From JAHJKV01 sp963678135 (lineage in GTDB: Bacteria > Desulfobacterota > Desulfovibrionia > Desulfovibrionales > Desulfovibrionaceae): 64,000 nucleotides of DNA. Position 1 is the stretch's first letter. Every line of letters starts with the position of its first letter. Location: NCBI GenBank assembly GCA_963678135.1, contig OY782667.1, positions 248,001 to 312,000 on the forward strand. The letters run 5' to 3'. The position numbers were made by a program, and so were the translations under genes. Below, piece by piece: positions 33,599 to 43,746 of the stretch. A model generated the notes under the pieces. That model saw only the letters and a program-made list of their open reading frames with translations. It was not told the origin of the DNA and did not search any database.

Positions 33599-34229
33599 GT
33601 TCATTCCTCCTTGGTGGAACATAGCTTTGAATTTTCAAGTCAAATCCGACAGGCAAATAGCTTCGCGCGGTTTCAACATCTTCATCCGTGAGGCAAGGAA
33701 CCTTTGTCAGACGAAAATAAAAAGCCTCGGGATGCTCTTCAGCCATAGAGAATATTTCTTCAAGATTTGCCCTAGCGGAGATACTTGAAACCATATCACC
33801 GCTGAGCTGAGGATATTTTTGATAAGAGCCTTTAACGTCCACGGCAAATTGTTCCACAAGTCCTTCAGCCAAAAGATGACGAACAACATGTGGGCGCATA
33901 CCATTGGTATCCAATTTCACCGGCCAGCTAAGCGTTTTAAGCTCCACAAGTAACTCTTCAAGGTGGGGAACAAAAGTTGGTTCCCCACCGGTAATGGTTA
34001 CGCCATAAATCCATCGTACACGCTGTGCTAGAAGTGTACGCATTTCATCTTTTGAAATTTGTTCAAGCTGTTCCATGTCCCAAGCAAGGACATGGTTATG
34101 ACAGGTAGGACAACGCAAATTACAGGAACCAAGGAACAAGGTCGTGCAAGGGTGCTTTGGCCAATCACATAAACTATATGGAACAACACCCCGAAGATAT
34201 TGCCATACTGAGTTTTCACATTCTACCAC
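33546..34229 (-). CDS. nrdG: Anaerobic ribonucleotide reductase activating protein (radical SAM)
   Basis: This activase generates the glycyl radical on NrdD with S-adenosylmethionine. The cluster motif is GSCNLRCPTCHN (CxxxCxxC), with TITGGEPTFVPH as the SAM-binding GGE motif. The GTG at 34229 has GGGAGG five bases upstream and gives about 227 residues; an in-frame extension to 34253 adds little. It lies upstream of nrdD and overlaps it by 53 bases, an unusual length for the pair. It is longer than E. coli NrdG and looks like the longer activase type common in anaerobes. Confidence 0.93.
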   Translation of the reverse strand: MVECENSVWQYLRGVVPYSLCDWPKHPCTTLFLGSCNLRCPTCHNHVLAWDMEQLEQISKDEMRTLLAQRVRWIYGVTITGGEPTFVPHLEELLVELKTLSWPVKLDTNGMRPHVVRHLLAEGLVEQFAVDVKGSYQKYPQLSGDMVSSISARANLEEIFSMAEEHPEAFYFRLTKVPCLTDEDVETARSYLPVGFDLKIQSYVPPRRNEHAQADIEARRPVRNLVN

Positions 34230-34874
34230 ATCAACCTCCCTGCATTTGAACACAAAAAATCTATTTTAAGACACATGGAGCAGTTCATTGTATCAAAATG
34301 AAGCAAACTCCCTATGCTTACAGGTTTTTTTGAATATGCGATATTTTCGCCTTTGCCCTAAGATTCAAGCTATGTTTTTTTGGAACTTTTGTACAGAGTA
34401 TACAAGACTTTCCCAAAGGCATTTTAAGGTGCTGGCGCGTAATTAAAGAGGATTAAAATAAAATAAAAGCTTCTGTTTGTAATTTTTCAACATGTGCAAA
34501 AATCATGGACACTGAAAATCTTTTGTTTTTTTTTAGAGAAAGTTTAGAAGTCAACTTTTTTTGAAAAAAATGGAAATTAAGAAGAGAGAGGGAAAAAGGA
34601 GAAACAAAAGCATGAAGTCTTACAAGCGACTCTTTGAAGAAGATAACACAAGTGGCTTCAAGAGGGTAGGAAAATTTTGTGTTTTTTCAGAAAAACAATA
34701 TAATAACCTTGTTTCCTTAAACTTTTCACTGGAAAATCAATGCATGTTATAAAAAAATAGGAATCTGACTCCAGCCTTGCTTTCTCTATATTTTGTAAAA
34801 AATAGCAAGATAAAAAAACTGAGCTGTCGCTGCTTAGGCTCAGAATGACAAAGGGGAAGGATGACGCTTGCTCC
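34230..34874. other. Intergenic region upstream of nrdG with a repeat relative
   Basis: No gene is supported in these 645 bases. The part next to nrdG is expected to hold its promoter, but I cannot point to a convincing box. An AT-rich middle has only a low-complexity Lys-rich frame at 34561. A diverged copy of the dispersed repeat (AGAATGACAAAGGGGAAGGA type) lies at about 34819-34864. Confidence 0.5.
34819..34864 (+). repeat. Dispersed repeat, diverged copy
   Basis: CTGAGCTGTCGCTGCTTAGG then CTCAGAATGACAAAGGGGAA has the same order as the copies at 966 and 11550 (CTG..., TGCGACTTACGCGCAGGATG, ACAAG, G-run) with many changes. It lies just past the lhgO stop. Confidence 0.45.
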
Positions 34875-36074
34875 TTAGACTGAGCTAAAGATTTTATCTG
34901 CAATGATTTTAGCAAAAGGGAAAGCAGCAGTAAATGCTGGGCTAATGGCATTGAGCACATGAAGGCTTTGTTCATTACTTTCAAGAACAAAATCCATGAG
35001 CAGTTCATGTGTCTGTTTACTAATCAGCTGTGGTCGAATGCCAACTTTAGGGCTTGGTTCCAGAGCATTTGCAGGCAAGTTTTTGACAAGTCTTTTGGCT
35101 TCATTGAAAAATGCTTTTGCAAAATATTTTTGGGGTTCGCTTAAAGCGATTTGCCGAAATTTGGGATTTTTGCAAAATAGCTTCATATCTTGCAAGGCAA
35201 TATACGGAGCTTCTAAGGTCAGTCCGCTAAAAATCCCGTAATTTTCACGGCTAAAGGCAGGAATAGCTGTGGGCCCAAGGTAAACTTCACCATAAACACT
35301 GCGGGTAAAATGCACTCCAAGAAAGGGGTTACGGATGTCTGGCACAGGATAAATGGAACCACGGCAGATAGTATTGTGCTCCTTTTTCATTTTACGGTAT
35401 AAACCTTTGAATGGGACGAGCATGTAATTTTTTCCCAATCCAAAATGCTTGGCAATGGTATCTGCGTAAGCACCGGCCGTATTGATAAAGTATTCATAAT
35501 GTATGGAATCAGCCGTGGTTAGTATGCTTTTTGCTCCTTTTTTACTCAGAAAAGCAGAGTTAAAAAGAAAACGTACTTTACCGGAGGCTTGTAATTCTTG
35601 CTGAAGTGCATTGAGTACTGCATGGGGATCGACTTGTGCGCTAAGCGGTGAAAAAATCGCAAGTTCTTGAGTTTGCGCTTCCGGCTCAATTTCAGCAAGT
35701 TCTTTTGGATCAATATATTGCGCTCGCGCTTTGTTTTGGCAGGCTCTCTTGTACAATTCATGCAGAGCTGGCAGTTCGCTTTCATGTCTGGTCACAATAA
35801 CTTTACCAGATTCAAGCAAAGGCAATTCTTTTGCCTTGCAGTACTGGCGCATGGCTTCATTGCCTTTGATACAAATTTTGGCACGCAATGAATGAGGCGC
35901 ATAGTAAATCCCTGCATGAAGTACCCCTGAATTGCGCCCTGAAGCGTGTTGACCAAGAGCCTGCTCCTTCTCAATGATGAGAATATCGTCCACGCCACGT
36001 TTGATCAATTCACGCGCAAGGCTCAGTCCGATAATACCAGCACCGCAAATGCAAAACGAAGTGGAATAGGCCAT
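34875..36074 (-). CDS. lhgO: L-2-hydroxyglutarate oxidase (LhgO-like)
   Basis: This FAD enzyme of the D-amino-acid-oxidase fold oxidises L-2-hydroxyglutarate to 2-oxoglutarate, removing a metabolic by-product. The 399-aa protein starts with the dinucleotide motif CICGAGIIGLSLARELIKRG, then GQHASGRNSGVLHAGIYYAP, a strongly conserved family signature. GIRPQL near the C-terminus belongs to the FAD-binding end. A membrane helix is not evident, so it is a soluble or peripheral enzyme. It is transcribed in the same direction as addB, 45 bases downstream of it, but is functionally unrelated. Confidence 0.85.
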   Translation of the reverse strand: MAYSTSFCICGAGIIGLSLARELIKRGVDDILIIEKEQALGQHASGRNSGVLHAGIYYAPHSLRAKICIKGNEAMRQYCKAKELPLLESGKVIVTRHESELPALHELYKRACQNKARAQYIDPKELAEIEPEAQTQELAIFSPLSAQVDPHAVLNALQQELQASGKVRFLFNSAFLSKKGAKSILTTADSIHYEYFINTAGAYADTIAKHFGLGKNYMLVPFKGLYRKMKKEHNTICRGSIYPVPDIRNPFLGVHFTRSVYGEVYLGPTAIPAFSRENYGIFSGLTLEAPYIALQDMKLFCKNPKFRQIALSEPQKYFAKAFFNEAKRLVKNLPANALEPSPKVGIRPQLISKQTHELLMDFVLESNEQSLHVLNAISPAFTAAFPFAKIIADKIFSSV

Positions 36075-36119
36075 AATTGTACTCGTTTTTTCCCCGCCAG
36101 AATTTTTACAATTCGTGTA

Positions 36120-39044
36120 TTATTTACATGGCTTGCGGTAATCACACCATGTACAATGTTGCCCTTTAAGAGCGGTAAAAGTATCTGCCTCAAGCATATT
36201 TTGAATAAGAAATTGAATGAGCGTAGGTATTTGTTCATGTATTATTTCATGTCTTTTTTCCATGGGGCAGTTTGAATCAAAAAGCATTATTTCTTTGCCG
36301 TTTTGTTTCATAGCTATCCAACCAGCATTAAGCAAAGGCGTATTGCTTTGCCTTGCGTAAAGGAAAAGATACAAAGGAAGTTGTATTGATGGCAGGGCTT
36401 GCTTTAATTCCGATAAAAAATCGCTACTCCTGTCTTGGCTTATCTGTTCCCAAAGTTCTGTATTGTTCCAGAAATCCTTTGCAGGACTTTGTATTTGGCC
36501 GGTTTTATAGTCCAAAATAACCGCGCCATGAATATCTTCTTCTTTACGAAGATCAATGCGATCTAAAATACCTTGAAGAGGTACTGGGACCCCTTGTATT
36601 GTAATATGTGTATGCAACTGTTTTTCTAAATCGACTATATGCGTGGTTTGGCTTGCGTGTAGCATGTTTTGAAGCCGTAGCTCAGCGGTTTTTTTCAAGG
36701 CAAGGCGTACATTCCAAGCAGCTTGGCTCAGGCTTTTATCTGCATCAAATATTGAGTTAAAATTCCGGATAAGCTCATGGGCATCAAGGAGGCTAATATC
36801 CAATTCTTGGCCTTTATAAGGCATAAAAAATTGTTTGAGTGCTTGATGAATACAACGGCCAAAAGCAGCAGGGTCTCCTTGTTCTTTTACTTCCTCAAGA
36901 GGATAAATTCGTGCAATATATTTGTAAAAAAATTGTTTGGGGCAGGTGAGCCAGCAATCAAGAGCTGACGCAGAAAGTCCTTTTTTGCTCAATGTACTTC
37001 GTAATGCTTGGCCAAGGTGCGGTGTTATGGGAATATCCTCTACTTCCAAAGGCACTGGAGAGGACTTAAAAGATACGGTATGGATTGGATGCTCACCTGC
37101 GAGCATCAACTGTTTTCCGCGCCGTTCTTTTTTTTCTTGTTCCCAAATGAGTTCTTCCACATAGCGTGAACGTGTGGCTTTAGAATCAAATTGGCCGGGC
37201 TGTGCTCCTGTTTGATACAGTAAGACCACCTGCTTGGCACTCATAATCAATCGCTTAAAATTATATGCAGAAACAGCATCTCGCTCATGGCTATCCGGTA
37301 ATCCGGCAGTATGGCGCAGGGAATCTGGTAAAAGAGGATCATAAGGTAATGATGTGGGTAGTTTTCCTTCTACTGCATCGACAAGATAAATGCGTTTGAA
37401 CGACAGGAGCCGTGTTTCTAGCATTCCCATGATTTGTAGGCCGGTGAGCGGTTCTGGTTCAAAAGAAATTCGTTCAGAACGCAGCAGGGAGCGAAGCACG
37501 GTAAAAAGTACTGAAAATCCAAGCTCACGAGAGCTTAAAGCTGAAGAATATAGCTGCGGAAGGATGGATACGGAAAGTCTGGAAAGATATTCTGCATCAA
37601 GAATAAAGCGATTCCAAAGATGCGCCCCATGGGTATGAAGGAGCGTGACTAAATTTTCTAAGGCTGTGGCTACCTGTGCAAGCGTAGAAAGATTTGAAAA
37701 AGCATCGAAACACACCGTGAGTATGTTTTGGCGCAAGCTTTCTACTTCGTGACTTGTTTCGGGACTTGTTTCGGGACAGATATCCTCTAATGGAGTGAAT
37801 CCATACGGAGCTTGCCAATCGTATGGATTTTGATGCGTTTCTCCATTACGAATGCATCGCGTATGCACATGCAATACTCTTCGTAAATTGCCTTGAGGAG
37901 ATTCAGGATCAGGTTCAAGCATTTTGATATACGGATGCTGCAATAGATTGAGCAAATTTCGGCGAAAATAGTTCCCTTGCCCATTGCGCTGTTCTTGAAG
38001 TGTAAAAATCGTGTCCAAAAGCTGAAAAAGGCTACTGCGTTCAAATGGATACCCCATTGAAATATTGAACAAAGTATTTTGCTCTTCCGGTAGATGATGC
38101 AATAAAGGAGGGAGAGCAGCAGTATCAGGTAAAACAACAGCTGTTTTTTGATTTGTGTTTGTGCTCAGTGCCGTACAAAGACCCTGTAGCTGCGAGTGCA
38201 GATCAAAACCTTCTATAAAAGAAATGTCAGCAGCCGAGCTACTACACGGTTTTGTGTGAATCAGTTCAGTTTTAGCTCCCCAGCGTTTGAGCCAGAGACG
38301 ATGCTCTTGTACGTCTGGATGATGGCATTGGCCGTGAGCTAGTTGTGGATCAGTGTGCCAATATACTTCGAGCAAATTTTCAGCCCACAGCTTCTTAAAC
38401 AGTATATCCTCAGTGCCGGAAAGTGCGTAAAAACCAGCAGCAATGATTGTTTTTTCTTGTAAATATGCAAAAACATCATCGATATGCTTGGCTAAGAGGA
38501 ACTGATTAAAACCCGGAGTTGTCCAATTACGAGTTTGCAGTGCTTCAATATAGTGTTTGGCAATAGTGCCAAGATTCGCAAGGAGCATTGCAGCCCAAGG
38601 AGTAATCTCTTCCTCTAAATGCTTCAGATCTTGTGGTACAATGCCTTGAATTAAAAATTCTTCCAGTAAGGAAGCTAAACGTTTTCCCCATGGGAAAAAA
38701 GCTCCTGCATCGTGGGGTAGCTGAGAAATAAGTTCACTTGCGTGCTCAGGCAGAGCTTGTACAATGTCCATGACAAGAGCGATTTGATCAAGACGACTCG
38801 CCGGAGACAGTGCAATGGGCATGATTTCACGGCAGAGCATGGAAACAAAGCTATTAAAAGAAAAAAATTGTGGCAGAATACGCGGTTTGGGGAGGTCTGC
38901 TGTGATGTACCATTCACGCAAATGACGAATAGGTCTATTGTGCGGAAACAGGATAAGTGTGTTTTGTGGTTCTAAGGAAGCTGTCTCTTGCCCTAGAGCT
39001 TGAATAAAGTCTGCTCGCCAATCAATTATTTTGAATGTACGCAT
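36120..39044 (-). CDS. addB: AddB-like helicase-nuclease subunit
   Basis: This is the second subunit of an AddAB-type recombinational repair enzyme. The 974-aa protein has no Walker A motif at its N-terminus (degenerate helicase domain). At the C-terminus it has a RecB-type nuclease: AFGRCIHQALKQFF, VILDYKTGQIQS (D...DYK) and LPLYLFLYA. Cysteines in TCPKQFFYKYIAR and in CTWCDYRKPC (C-x2-C-x5-C) are the AddB iron-sulfur cluster ligands that pin the nuclease domain. It begins 3 bases after the addA stop, and the two are co-transcribed. It binds DNA ends and resects double-strand breaks with AddA. Confidence 0.85.
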   Translation of the reverse strand: MRTFKIIDWRADFIQALGQETASLEPQNTLILFPHNRPIRHLREWYITADLPKPRILPQFFSFNSFVSMLCREIMPIALSPASRLDQIALVMDIVQALPEHASELISQLPHDAGAFFPWGKRLASLLEEFLIQGIVPQDLKHLEEEITPWAAMLLANLGTIAKHYIEALQTRNWTTPGFNQFLLAKHIDDVFAYLQEKTIIAAGFYALSGTEDILFKKLWAENLLEVYWHTDPQLAHGQCHHPDVQEHRLWLKRWGAKTELIHTKPCSSSAADISFIEGFDLHSQLQGLCTALSTNTNQKTAVVLPDTAALPPLLHHLPEEQNTLFNISMGYPFERSSLFQLLDTIFTLQEQRNGQGNYFRRNLLNLLQHPYIKMLEPDPESPQGNLRRVLHVHTRCIRNGETHQNPYDWQAPYGFTPLEDICPETSPETSHEVESLRQNILTVCFDAFSNLSTLAQVATALENLVTLLHTHGAHLWNRFILDAEYLSRLSVSILPQLYSSALSSRELGFSVLFTVLRSLLRSERISFEPEPLTGLQIMGMLETRLLSFKRIYLVDAVEGKLPTSLPYDPLLPDSLRHTAGLPDSHERDAVSAYNFKRLIMSAKQVVLLYQTGAQPGQFDSKATRSRYVEELIWEQEKKERRGKQLMLAGEHPIHTVSFKSSPVPLEVEDIPITPHLGQALRSTLSKKGLSASALDCWLTCPKQFFYKYIARIYPLEEVKEQGDPAAFGRCIHQALKQFFMPYKGQELDISLLDAHELIRNFNSIFDADKSLSQAAWNVRLALKKTAELRLQNMLHASQTTHIVDLEKQLHTHITIQGVPVPLQGILDRIDLRKEEDIHGAVILDYKTGQIQSPAKDFWNNTELWEQISQDRSSDFLSELKQALPSIQLPLYLFLYARQSNTPLLNAGWIAMKQNGKEIMLFDSNCPMEKRHEIIHEQIPTLIQFLIQNMLEADTFTALKGQHCTWCDYRKPCK

Positions 39045-39047
39045 TGT

Positions 39048-42000
39048 TTAATGTTCCCTTGGTGCACGAGGCAATTCTTCCATGATGTGCAAGTCAAGAT
39101 ATACAAGAAAGCCCTGAACCGAGTCAGTGTGCGTACAGCGAAATACAGTCTTCATATAGGCCTCAAGCTGGGCATGATGCTTCTGATGGTGTTCTCCTGT
39201 CTTAAATTCAAGGATTATAGTTTCATTTTTGCCAAAATGTATAAAGTCCGGTCTTTTAAGAGAACCTGTATGATCAATAATATCGACTTCGCTTTGCCCT
39301 TTGCCTAAACAGTGGCGCAGTGGTGCTTGTTTCAGAACCCAAGCAAGCATTGTATCCAAATCGCGGGTGAGTTGCCTACGCTCAAACTCAGAGAATCCAG
39401 CGAGTAGCGGAAACTCCTGAAGTGCTAAGCTACGTGCTCGAATAAGGGCTGCTTGGTGCGTTTGGGCATTTTGTTTTACAGGAATTTTCAAGAACTCCAT
39501 AGCTTTATGAGCTATTTCACCTCGAAGTTTTGCATCAAGAGAGAGTTGCTTTAAGTGGCGGTATACTCGCAAGCGAGGGAGCCAGCTCATGAGCGTGACC
39601 TTGCTTTCTTCCTCAATGCTTGGAGCTAAGGACGAAGCGCGAGCTTCTTTTATAGGCAATTTTTTTTGCTTTTTCTTTAAGGCATGTCCCCATTCTAAAT
39701 ACGGAATCCCTGATTGTTTTTCGCCTTGATCTAAAAAGGGAAATGCAAGGTCGAGCATTGTATGTACAGGATGTATTTTTGAGCCCCGAACTTCATGTGG
39801 CAGCAAAACATACAGTTCTTCTTTTGCTCTGGTCAGGGCAACATACAACAAATTGAGTTGTTCTTGTGCCTCCGCAATTTTCTTTTCATAATATGGAGCA
39901 CCTAAAGATTGCCCAAGCTTTGTAAAAAAGTTTTTTCCTTCAAGCTGCATGAGCTGGTAAGCACTTGCTGTGGACAAAGGCCAATGTACAAAAGGTAAGA
40001 GAACGACAGGGAACTCTAAACCTTTGGCTTTGTGAATAGTCATGATGCGTACTGCGTCTACAGAATCAGGTAAGGAAAGTTGTTCTTCTTGGCCTTTATT
40101 GTTCCAAAAATATAAAAAATCAGAAAGAGAGCTATGGCCTGATTCTTGTGCCTTATGGATAAGTTCTAGGAAACGTTTGAGAAAAAGTTCTGATTGTGGC
40201 TGAAGTTTGAGGACATTAAAAGCGCGAGCTGCATCTTCTGCCAAATCATAAGGAGTCATAAGTCCGGCTTGGTTAATAAAAGGAGCAAGCCAAGTGTTCC
40301 ATACTTCAGGGAATGCTTTACTAAAGGTAAGATACAGTGAGCCTTGTTCGCGTGTGCTCAGCCAGTCATACATTGTTTGGCGATCAAGCCCTGAAGCTGC
40401 AAGGAAAAGATCACCAGTAATAAATTGAGTGAAAGCAATATCATTTCCCGGAAAATCTACGATGCTTAGGAGTGCAGCTAATTGTCTGGGAATAGGATGT
40501 AAACCCATGCGTAGCGAAGACTCGGTAATAACCGGAATATCACGCTGCATAAGCGCATCACTGAGCAAAGAAGCGTGATCCTTATTTCGGATTAAGATAC
40601 AAATTTCAGAAAATTTTCTGCACGAGGCAAGTTCAGTCATGATAATTTCTTCTATGCGCTTGAGCGTTTGCTGCTTTATGTCTTCGCTCAAGCCACCTTG
40701 AATTTGTTCAAGGCGTACATATCCACCTGAAATTTTTCTATCAGGTGGCAGAGTTTGCTTCGCAGTAGCATATGTTTTTTGCAGAGATTTTATAAAATGA
40801 GCCTTATACTGTGGTGGGTATTTCTTGAAAAGAGCATTGGCAAAATTTTCTGTAAAATCTGGTCGCACAAGAAGAGCAAAGAGATCATTATTAAAATCCA
40901 CAATGGCTTTTTGGCTACGCCAATTCAAATGAAGAGTTTTGCATTCAGGACTTTGAATTCTGCACAGGCTTGTTTGCTTGGCTATTTCTTCAAAAAGAGA
41001 AGCATCACCACCGCGCCAACCGTAAATGGCTTGTTTCACATCGCCAACATAGAAAAGGGAACCGCCTTTAGACAGGCATTCTTCGGCCAAAGGATCAATT
41101 GCTGCCCATTGCTCCCTGCTAGTATCCTGAAATTCATCAATGAGTAAATGGTGAAGCCTGTTACCCAGACGGCAAAAAGCATCAGGTACTCCGCACTGAA
41201 CATCTAAAAGATGCTGTGTACGAGAGGCAAGCGTTGAACCAAGAACCTTGCCGGTTTTTTGTTCATTGTGATACAAGTACTTAAGCATGTGCTTTGCAAG
41301 CTCAAGTGATGGCGCAAGAAAAATAGCTTGCTTGAGTGCTGCGTGCTGATTTTGGTAGCACTGGCAAGCTTCTCTAAATTTTTGCCAGCATAGTTCAGAA
41401 TGCTCAAGAACATGTTTTTTACTTTCTTTTAATACACATTGCGTGAGCGTTTCCTTACCAGCGTATGTGGATTGTGGCACTGCATCAAAAAAATCCAGTG
41501 CGGTACATTTATCCAAAAATTTTGTAAAATTTTTGCAAGGAGCAAGTTTGTTATTGTGGATATTTTCAAGCAGTGCATCAAGGGCGTGAGTCAAGGCTTT
41601 GAACGAAGGAAGCAGCATTTGCCGGAGTTGGGATTGGTCTGTGACAAGTTCATTGAGAATTTCAGGGCGTGCTAAAAGGCTTTTGGTAAGATCAAAAAGG
41701 CTGTTGGCCAAACGTTTTTCCAAAGAAAAACCAAAAGATTTTTTAGTCTCCACGCTCTCTTCATACAAAGCTGTGTCAAGAGCATGAGTATACAGGGCAA
41801 TAAGGGTTTCGTCCCCTTCCGCACAGGCAGAAATTATATGGTCAAGCGCATCTTGCATTGCCCCACTACTATCAAAAATAAGTTCAAAGTCTGGATGCAG
41901 ACCAAGCTCCAAAGCAAAAACACGCAGGAGCAACCCGAGCAGACTGTCGATGGTGCGGATTCCCAGCTGATTATAGCTTCGGAGTATACGGTCAAGCACG

Positions 42001-42287
42001 GCTTCGGCTTGTTGCGGTGACCACTGTGAGGCTTTTTGACCATCAGGGATTTCAAGGGCAGTGCGTTTAATGGAAGCCAGCACCCGTTCTTTCATTTCTG
42101 CTGCTGCTTTATTGGTAAAGGTGGCAGCAAGGATTTCCGGCCAACAATACGATGCAGATGTTGCGCCGGAGCAGAGTACCGAGCGATCTGAAGAATTGGC
42201 TTTGCTCAAAAGGGATAAAAAGCGTTCGGTCAGTGCATATGTTTTTCCTGAACCAGCTGCTGCGCTTAGCTGCTGAAAAGAGCTCAC
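39048..42287 (-). CDS. addA: AddA-like UvrD/RecB-type helicase-nuclease
   Basis: The 1079-aa protein starts with a Q-motif and Walker A, LSAAAGSGKTYALTERFL. Superfamily 1 motif II is LLIDEFQDTSREQW, motif III is GDVKQAIYGWRGGD and motif V/VI is TIHKAKGLEFPVVLLPF with VALTRAKEELYVL. The C-terminal nuclease carries RPDFIHFGK and ILEFKTGEHH (PD...ExK). It is the motor subunit of AddAB, unwinding and degrading DNA from double-strand breaks. Its ATG overlaps the stop of the upstream transporter gene by 4 bases, so the operon runs EamA transporter, addA, addB and probably lhgO. Confidence 0.9.
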   Translation of the reverse strand: MSSFQQLSAAAGSGKTYALTERFLSLLSKANSSDRSVLCSGATSASYCWPEILAATFTNKAAAEMKERVLASIKRTALEIPDGQKASQWSPQQAEAVLDRILRSYNQLGIRTIDSLLGLLLRVFALELGLHPDFELIFDSSGAMQDALDHIISACAEGDETLIALYTHALDTALYEESVETKKSFGFSLEKRLANSLFDLTKSLLARPEILNELVTDQSQLRQMLLPSFKALTHALDALLENIHNNKLAPCKNFTKFLDKCTALDFFDAVPQSTYAGKETLTQCVLKESKKHVLEHSELCWQKFREACQCYQNQHAALKQAIFLAPSLELAKHMLKYLYHNEQKTGKVLGSTLASRTQHLLDVQCGVPDAFCRLGNRLHHLLIDEFQDTSREQWAAIDPLAEECLSKGGSLFYVGDVKQAIYGWRGGDASLFEEIAKQTSLCRIQSPECKTLHLNWRSQKAIVDFNNDLFALLVRPDFTENFANALFKKYPPQYKAHFIKSLQKTYATAKQTLPPDRKISGGYVRLEQIQGGLSEDIKQQTLKRIEEIIMTELASCRKFSEICILIRNKDHASLLSDALMQRDIPVITESSLRMGLHPIPRQLAALLSIVDFPGNDIAFTQFITGDLFLAASGLDRQTMYDWLSTREQGSLYLTFSKAFPEVWNTWLAPFINQAGLMTPYDLAEDAARAFNVLKLQPQSELFLKRFLELIHKAQESGHSSLSDFLYFWNNKGQEEQLSLPDSVDAVRIMTIHKAKGLEFPVVLLPFVHWPLSTASAYQLMQLEGKNFFTKLGQSLGAPYYEKKIAEAQEQLNLLYVALTRAKEELYVLLPHEVRGSKIHPVHTMLDLAFPFLDQGEKQSGIPYLEWGHALKKKQKKLPIKEARASSLAPSIEEESKVTLMSWLPRLRVYRHLKQLSLDAKLRGEIAHKAMEFLKIPVKQNAQTHQAALIRARSLALQEFPLLAGFSEFERRQLTRDLDTMLAWVLKQAPLRHCLGKGQSEVDIIDHTGSLKRPDFIHFGKNETIILEFKTGEHHQKHHAQLEAYMKTVFRCTHTDSVQGFLVYLDLHIMEELPRAPREH

Positions 42288-43195
42288 GCCTCGCCTCCCT
42301 CTGGAATATTGGGCCGAGGAGCTTTTTGCCCGGAGAGTACAACCAAGAAAACAGCCCCAATGATAAGGGCACTGCCCAGCCAGCTGAATATACCAAATGT
42401 TTCGTTGAACAGAATAAAGCCAAAGGCTGCAGCCAGCATGGGTTCAAACGTGGCAATAACCGAAGCTTGTGTGGCTTCCAAGCGCTTTAATCCGGCATAG
42501 CAAGCGGAAAAGGCTGCATATGATGAAATAAAGCCCAAGCTCAGCAAAAGAAACCATGCCGTGGGTGTTTTATGAGTAAAGTGTATAAAAGGCAAAAGGG
42601 GAATCATGCCAAGGGGTAGAGCATAGGAAAAAACCGTGGGCGTTTCAAAACGATAGAGGATTTTTTTGCCAAAAATAAAATATTGAGCATAGGTTAATCC
42701 AGCAATGAGACCAATACCTATGCCAATACTGTCCAAGGGTACATTTGCATTGCTACTGAGCTGCGGACCAAGGCAGATCAGAATAACACCGGCAATCGTC
42801 ATACTCACGCAAAGGGCTTTGGCTAACGTAATTTTTTCATTTAAGAGAAAAGGACTTAAAACAGCCACCCAAGCAGGTGCAGTATAAAGTAGCACTGCTG
42901 CAATTCCTACTCCAAGTCTGGATATAGCGAGTAAATACGAGCTGTAAAATATAGACACACAAATGAGCCCGAACACGGCAAGGATGGGCAAATAATTGCT
43001 TGGTATTTTGACTTGCCCTTTGAATGAAGCGTGCGCCAAAAAGAATATCCAACCAAAAAATGCTCGCCAAAACGCGGATTCCAAAGGAGAAATTCCTTCT
43101 TGATAAATATATAAACACAAAGGCCCCAATAAAGCCCACATGGAGGCTGCAGCAAGCACAAGGATGTAGCCGGTAAATTTATTTTTAGTGGACAT
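42284..43195 (-). CDS. DMT-superfamily (EamA) transporter
   Basis: The 303-aa protein has ten predicted helices in two EamA halves (about residues 8-140 and 155-290). GISPLESAFWRAFFGW and LEATQASVIATFEPMLAAAFGF are the conserved helix-3/helix-8 segments. Family members export amino acids or other metabolites; the substrate is unknown. It is the first gene of the operon with addA and addB, overlapping addA by 4 bases. Its presence ahead of a DNA-repair pair seems to be chance co-transcription. Confidence 0.85.
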   Translation of the reverse strand: MSTKNKFTGYILVLAAASMWALLGPLCLYIYQEGISPLESAFWRAFFGWIFFLAHASFKGQVKIPSNYLPILAVFGLICVSIFYSSYLLAISRLGVGIAAVLLYTAPAWVAVLSPFLLNEKITLAKALCVSMTIAGVILICLGPQLSSNANVPLDSIGIGIGLIAGLTYAQYFIFGKKILYRFETPTVFSYALPLGMIPLLPFIHFTHKTPTAWFLLLSLGFISSYAAFSACYAGLKRLEATQASVIATFEPMLAAAFGFILFNETFGIFSWLGSALIIGAVFLVVLSGQKAPRPNIPEGGEA

Positions 43196-43252
43196 GTAAT
43201 TCCTTAAAGGAAAAATTTTGATGTATTCGCACGTTTTGAGATAATTTTGAGG

Positions 43253-43522
43253 CTAATGCGTATTATAAATTTTGCTGCGGTGCCCAATGCGAAGCACTAA
43301 GATGACAATGACTTCGTCTTGAATTTCAGCAATAATCCTATAATCTCCAACCCGGTATTTCCAAAGTCCGGACAAACTGCCCTGAAGAGGCTCACCAAAA
43401 TCACGAGGATGATTCTTGGCTATTCTTTCTTGCAGGACTTTTTTAATCCGCTTTTGAATTTGCCTGTCAATTTTGGATAGATGTTTTTGAGCCGTATTGG
43501 TAAATTTAATCTGCCAAGCCAA
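43253..43522 (-). CDS. RelE/ParE-family toxin, copy 1
   Basis: The 89-aa protein has the RelE fold: IKFTNTAQKHLSKIDRQIQK, RDFGEPLQGSLSGLWKYRVG and DYRIIAEIQDEVIVILVLRI, with basic residues at the positions used for ribosomal mRNA cleavage. Its start is TTG at 43522, 17 bases inside the antitoxin gene, so translation is coupled. It is the intact toxin of the locus; the paralogue at 45473 is cut short. Whether it is an mRNase (RelE) or a gyrase-type inhibitor (ParE) cannot be fixed here, though GLWKYRVGDYRII is typical of RelE. Confidence 0.88.
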   Translation of the reverse strand: MAWQIKFTNTAQKHLSKIDRQIQKRIKKVLQERIAKNHPRDFGEPLQGSLSGLWKYRVGDYRIIAEIQDEVIVILVLRIGHRSKIYNTH

Positions 43523-43733
43523 GATTTTGCTCTACTTCTTCAAGGGTATATAAAGTTTCTTTGCCTTCTCTTACTCGCTGTAAAACTTTTTCCGCAAGAT
43601 ATATATCTTCTAAATCTTCAATATATTCTGCAATGGCTTCGCGGATATAAAAAGCCTTTGAGCGACCTGTATCAGCAGCAAGCGTACTCAGACGCTGGTC
43701 AAGTTCCTTGGGCAAACGCACAGATGTTGGCAT
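43506..43733 (-). CDS. Ribbon-helix-helix antitoxin, copy 1
   Basis: The 75-aa protein has the ribbon MPTSVRLPKELDQRL and the helices AADTGRSKAFYIREAIAEYI of an RHH dimer, then a toxin-wrapping tail. RHH antitoxins repress their own operon and neutralise the toxin. The start at 43733 follows AAAGGAGGAGACC. Three 15-bp direct repeats lie just upstream (43747-43791) and a palindromic operator at 43829-43844. It overlaps the toxin gene by 17 bases. It is nearly the same as the protein at 45546 except for the segment after residue 48. Confidence 0.9.
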   Translation of the reverse strand: MPTSVRLPKELDQRLSTLAADTGRSKAFYIREAIAEYIEDLEDIYLAEKVLQRVREGKETLYTLEEVEQNLGLAD

Positions 43734-43746
43734 GGTCTCCTCCTTT

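Noticed and set aside
34561..34752. 63-aa Lys-rich ORF
   Set aside because: Low-complexity, no good start context and no recognisable motif.
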